DNA of 16,732 nt, taken from NCBI GenBank assembly GCA_946480635.1, contig CAMLKV010000007.1:1-16732 (forward strand), written 5' to 3'. A program made the position numbers and the translations under genes. Shown here piece after piece: positions 15,393-16,732 of the stretch. The notes beneath the pieces were generated by a model. That model saw only the letters and a list, made by a program, of their open reading frames with translations. It searched no databases and was not told where the DNA came from. Source of the DNA: an uncultured Flavobacterium sp. (GTDB taxonomy: Bacteria > Bacteroidota > Bacteroidia > Flavobacteriales > Flavobacteriaceae). Every line of letters begins with the position of its first letter. Position 1 is the first letter of the stretch.

Positions 15393-16732
15393 ATGAAAAC
15401 TATAAAAAATAAAATTTTGGAAGGCTTTCCTCCAAATATTCCTGTCAAACAAGAAACTTTTTCAAATTGGGCAAATGCTATAGTTGTCTCTAATGTTTGG
15501 ACTTGTGTTCCAGCAAATGAAAAAGATGTTGTCACAGTTTGCAATTGGGCAGCCAGTAATGGCTGGACAGTCCGTGCTAGAGGTATTATGCACAATTGGT
15601 CCCCTTTGGCAGTTACTCCAAATTTATCATCGTATGATAAAGTACTGTTAGTTGATACTACTGTATCTTTAAATGATATGTCTTTTATTCCTGATTTTGA
15701 AGGAAAAGGAACAGCTGTAAAAGTAAAAACTGGAGCTACAATGAGTGACCTTTTACAATATTTGGAGAATGTCTCTGGAGGTAATGGTGCTGCCAGTGGG
15801 TACAGTTTTCCTCATATTCCTGCACCAGATCATTTAACTGTTGGAGGTGTAATAAGTATAAATGCTCACGGTACTGCAGTTCCAACAAGTCCAAATGATG
15901 ACTTCAAAACAACATACGGTTCAATGAGTAATAGAATTCTATCACTTACAGCTGTAGTTACCGATCCTGAAAGTGATAATCCAAATGGCTACCAATTAAA
16001 AACTTTTAAAAGGGGAGATAAAGAAATGAATGCTTTAATGACCCAACTAGGACGTAGTTTAATTACAGAAGTTACCTTTCAAGTTATTGAAAATTATAAT
16101 TTAAGATGTCTTTCTATTACGGATATTGATTCCGCAACATTATTTGTTCCTTATACAGGTACAACACCTCCACCAAATAGCTGTGGCGATTTTTTAAACA
16201 AAAGTGGAAGAATAGAAATAATTTGGTTCCCTTTTACTAACTACCCATGGTTAAAAGTATGGACAGTTGAAAAAACAAAGCCTTCAACATCTAGAGAAGT
16301 CAATCAACCAAATAATTATCCGTTTTCTGACAATTTGCCAGATTTTGTAGTAAAAATGATTGATCTCATTATGAGTATAGCACCAGGCCTTACACCAAAT
16401 TTTGGAGAATTAATGTACAAAATGACAAATGAAGGTTTAGATGGAAAAATTTTAGGATTTCCTATTTATGAACAATCAAGAGACATTTGGGGTCCTTCAA
16501 AAAACACTCTTTTTTATGTTAAGGATACTACATTAAGAGTGACTGCAAATGGATATGCCGTTTTGATGAACAAAAATGATGTGCAGCAAGCAATTTCAGA
16601 TTTTGCAAAACAATTCGAAACTATGTTGCAAAAATATCAGTCACAAGATAAATTCCCTATTAATTCTCCTTTAGAAATAAGAGTCACAGGTTTAGATAGT
16701 GGTGATGATATGCCTTCTTATAGTAACAATCC
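15393..16732 (+). CDS. Covalent-FAD cholesterol oxidase-like (type II, BCO2-like) flavoprotein, partial
   Basis: The first 446 residues are in the window and the frame is open at the right edge. The N-terminal FAD domain of the vanillyl-alcohol oxidase superfamily contains NVWTCVPANEKDVV (34-47) and RARGIMHNWSPLAV (61-74). His67 aligns with the histidine that holds FAD covalently in Brevibacterium sterolicum cholesterol oxidase BCO2. PAPDHLTVGGVISINAHG (143-160) is also typical. The substrate domain matches BCO2 at IEIIWFPF...PWLKVWTV (274 onward), FSDNLP and LEIRVTGLD. Glu275, Glu428 and Arg430 occupy positions of BCO2 active-site residues. BCO2-type enzymes oxidise 3-beta-hydroxysterols to 3-ketones and isomerise the double bond, making H2O2. 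No signal peptide is seen, so it may act in the cytoplasm on a locally made polycyclic alcohol. Confidence 0.9.
   Translation, partial: MKTIKNKILEGFPPNIPVKQETFSNWANAIVVSNVWTCVPANEKDVVTVCNWAASNGWTVRARGIMHNWSPLAVTPNLSSYDKVLLVDTTVSLNDMSFIPDFEGKGTAVKVKTGATMSDLLQYLENVSGGNGAASGYSFPHIPAPDHLTVGGVISINAHGTAVPTSPNDDFKTTYGSMSNRILSLTAVVTDPESDNPNGYQLKTFKRGDKEMNALMTQLGRSLITEVTFQVIENYNLRCLSITDIDSATLFVPYTGTTPPPNSCGDFLNKSGRIEIIWFPFTNYPWLKVWTVEKTKPSTSREVNQPNNYPFSDNLPDFVVKMIDLIMSIAPGLTPNFGELMYKMTNEGLDGKILGFPIYEQSRDIWGPSKNTLFYVKDTTLRVTANGYAVLMNKNDVQQAISDFAKQFETMLQKYQSQDKFPINSPLEIRVTGLDSGDDMPSYSNN

Noticed and set aside
15386..15595. Minus-strand open frame at 15386-15595.
   Set aside because: It is antisense to the N-terminus of the flavoprotein, whose frame matches the cholesterol oxidase family closely.

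Overview
The window is AT-rich DNA that reads like a Bacteroidota chromosome, probably a flavobacterium. The reasons are low GC, gene starts with few Shine-Dalgarno sequences, one promoter-like match to the TTTG/TAnnTTTG consensus of that phylum, a lipoprotein, and a very large RHS/YD-repeat protein without a signal peptide. The genus cannot be told from this window alone. No rRNA, tRNA, insertion sequence, integrase or CRISPR array was seen.

Layout. (1) 1-1086, minus strand: the N-terminal 362 residues of a lipoprotein, running off the left edge. (2) 1087-1574: a non-coding divergent region with a candidate promoter for the rightward genes. (3) 1575-3649: three tightly packed genes. They encode a small unknown protein, a glycine-rich GGN-repeat protein that probably forms a polyglycine-II bundle, and a 340-residue protein whose strand/motif pattern recalls ABBA-fold aromatic prenyltransferases (tentative). 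(4) 3650-3848: a gap holding two inverted repeats, one of which contains the next start codon. (5) 3849-7010: a small CxxC thioredoxin-like (DCC-like) protein, two tandem paralogous PhyH-type Fe(II)/2-oxoglutarate dioxygenases with complete metal sites, and a single-domain terpene-cyclase-like protein with a DVDD class II motif and QW-like repeats. The dioxygenase and cyclase genes abut or overlap. (6) 7039-15279: a 2746-residue SpvB/TcB-like RHS protein with a complete RHS core and both candidate autoprotease aspartates, but a glycine/alanine-rich hydrophobic C-terminus instead of a recognisable toxin domain. (7) 15280-15392: a strong hairpin. (8) 15393-16732: the first 446 residues of a flavoprotein closely resembling the covalent-FAD (type II, BCO2-like) cholesterol oxidases.

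All genes from 1575 rightwards point the same way with small gaps, so they probably act together. The enzyme set is a possible prenyltransferase, a DVDD cyclase, two PhyH oxygenases and a sterol-oxidase-like flavoenzyme. That is a coherent toolkit for making and oxidising a polycyclic terpenoid or meroterpenoid. Its pairing with a giant RHS shell and a GGN-repeat protein is unusual. One reading is that the RHS shell carries, binds or delivers a small molecule rather than a protein toxin; this is inference. Each enzyme could instead act on something unrelated, including a protein.
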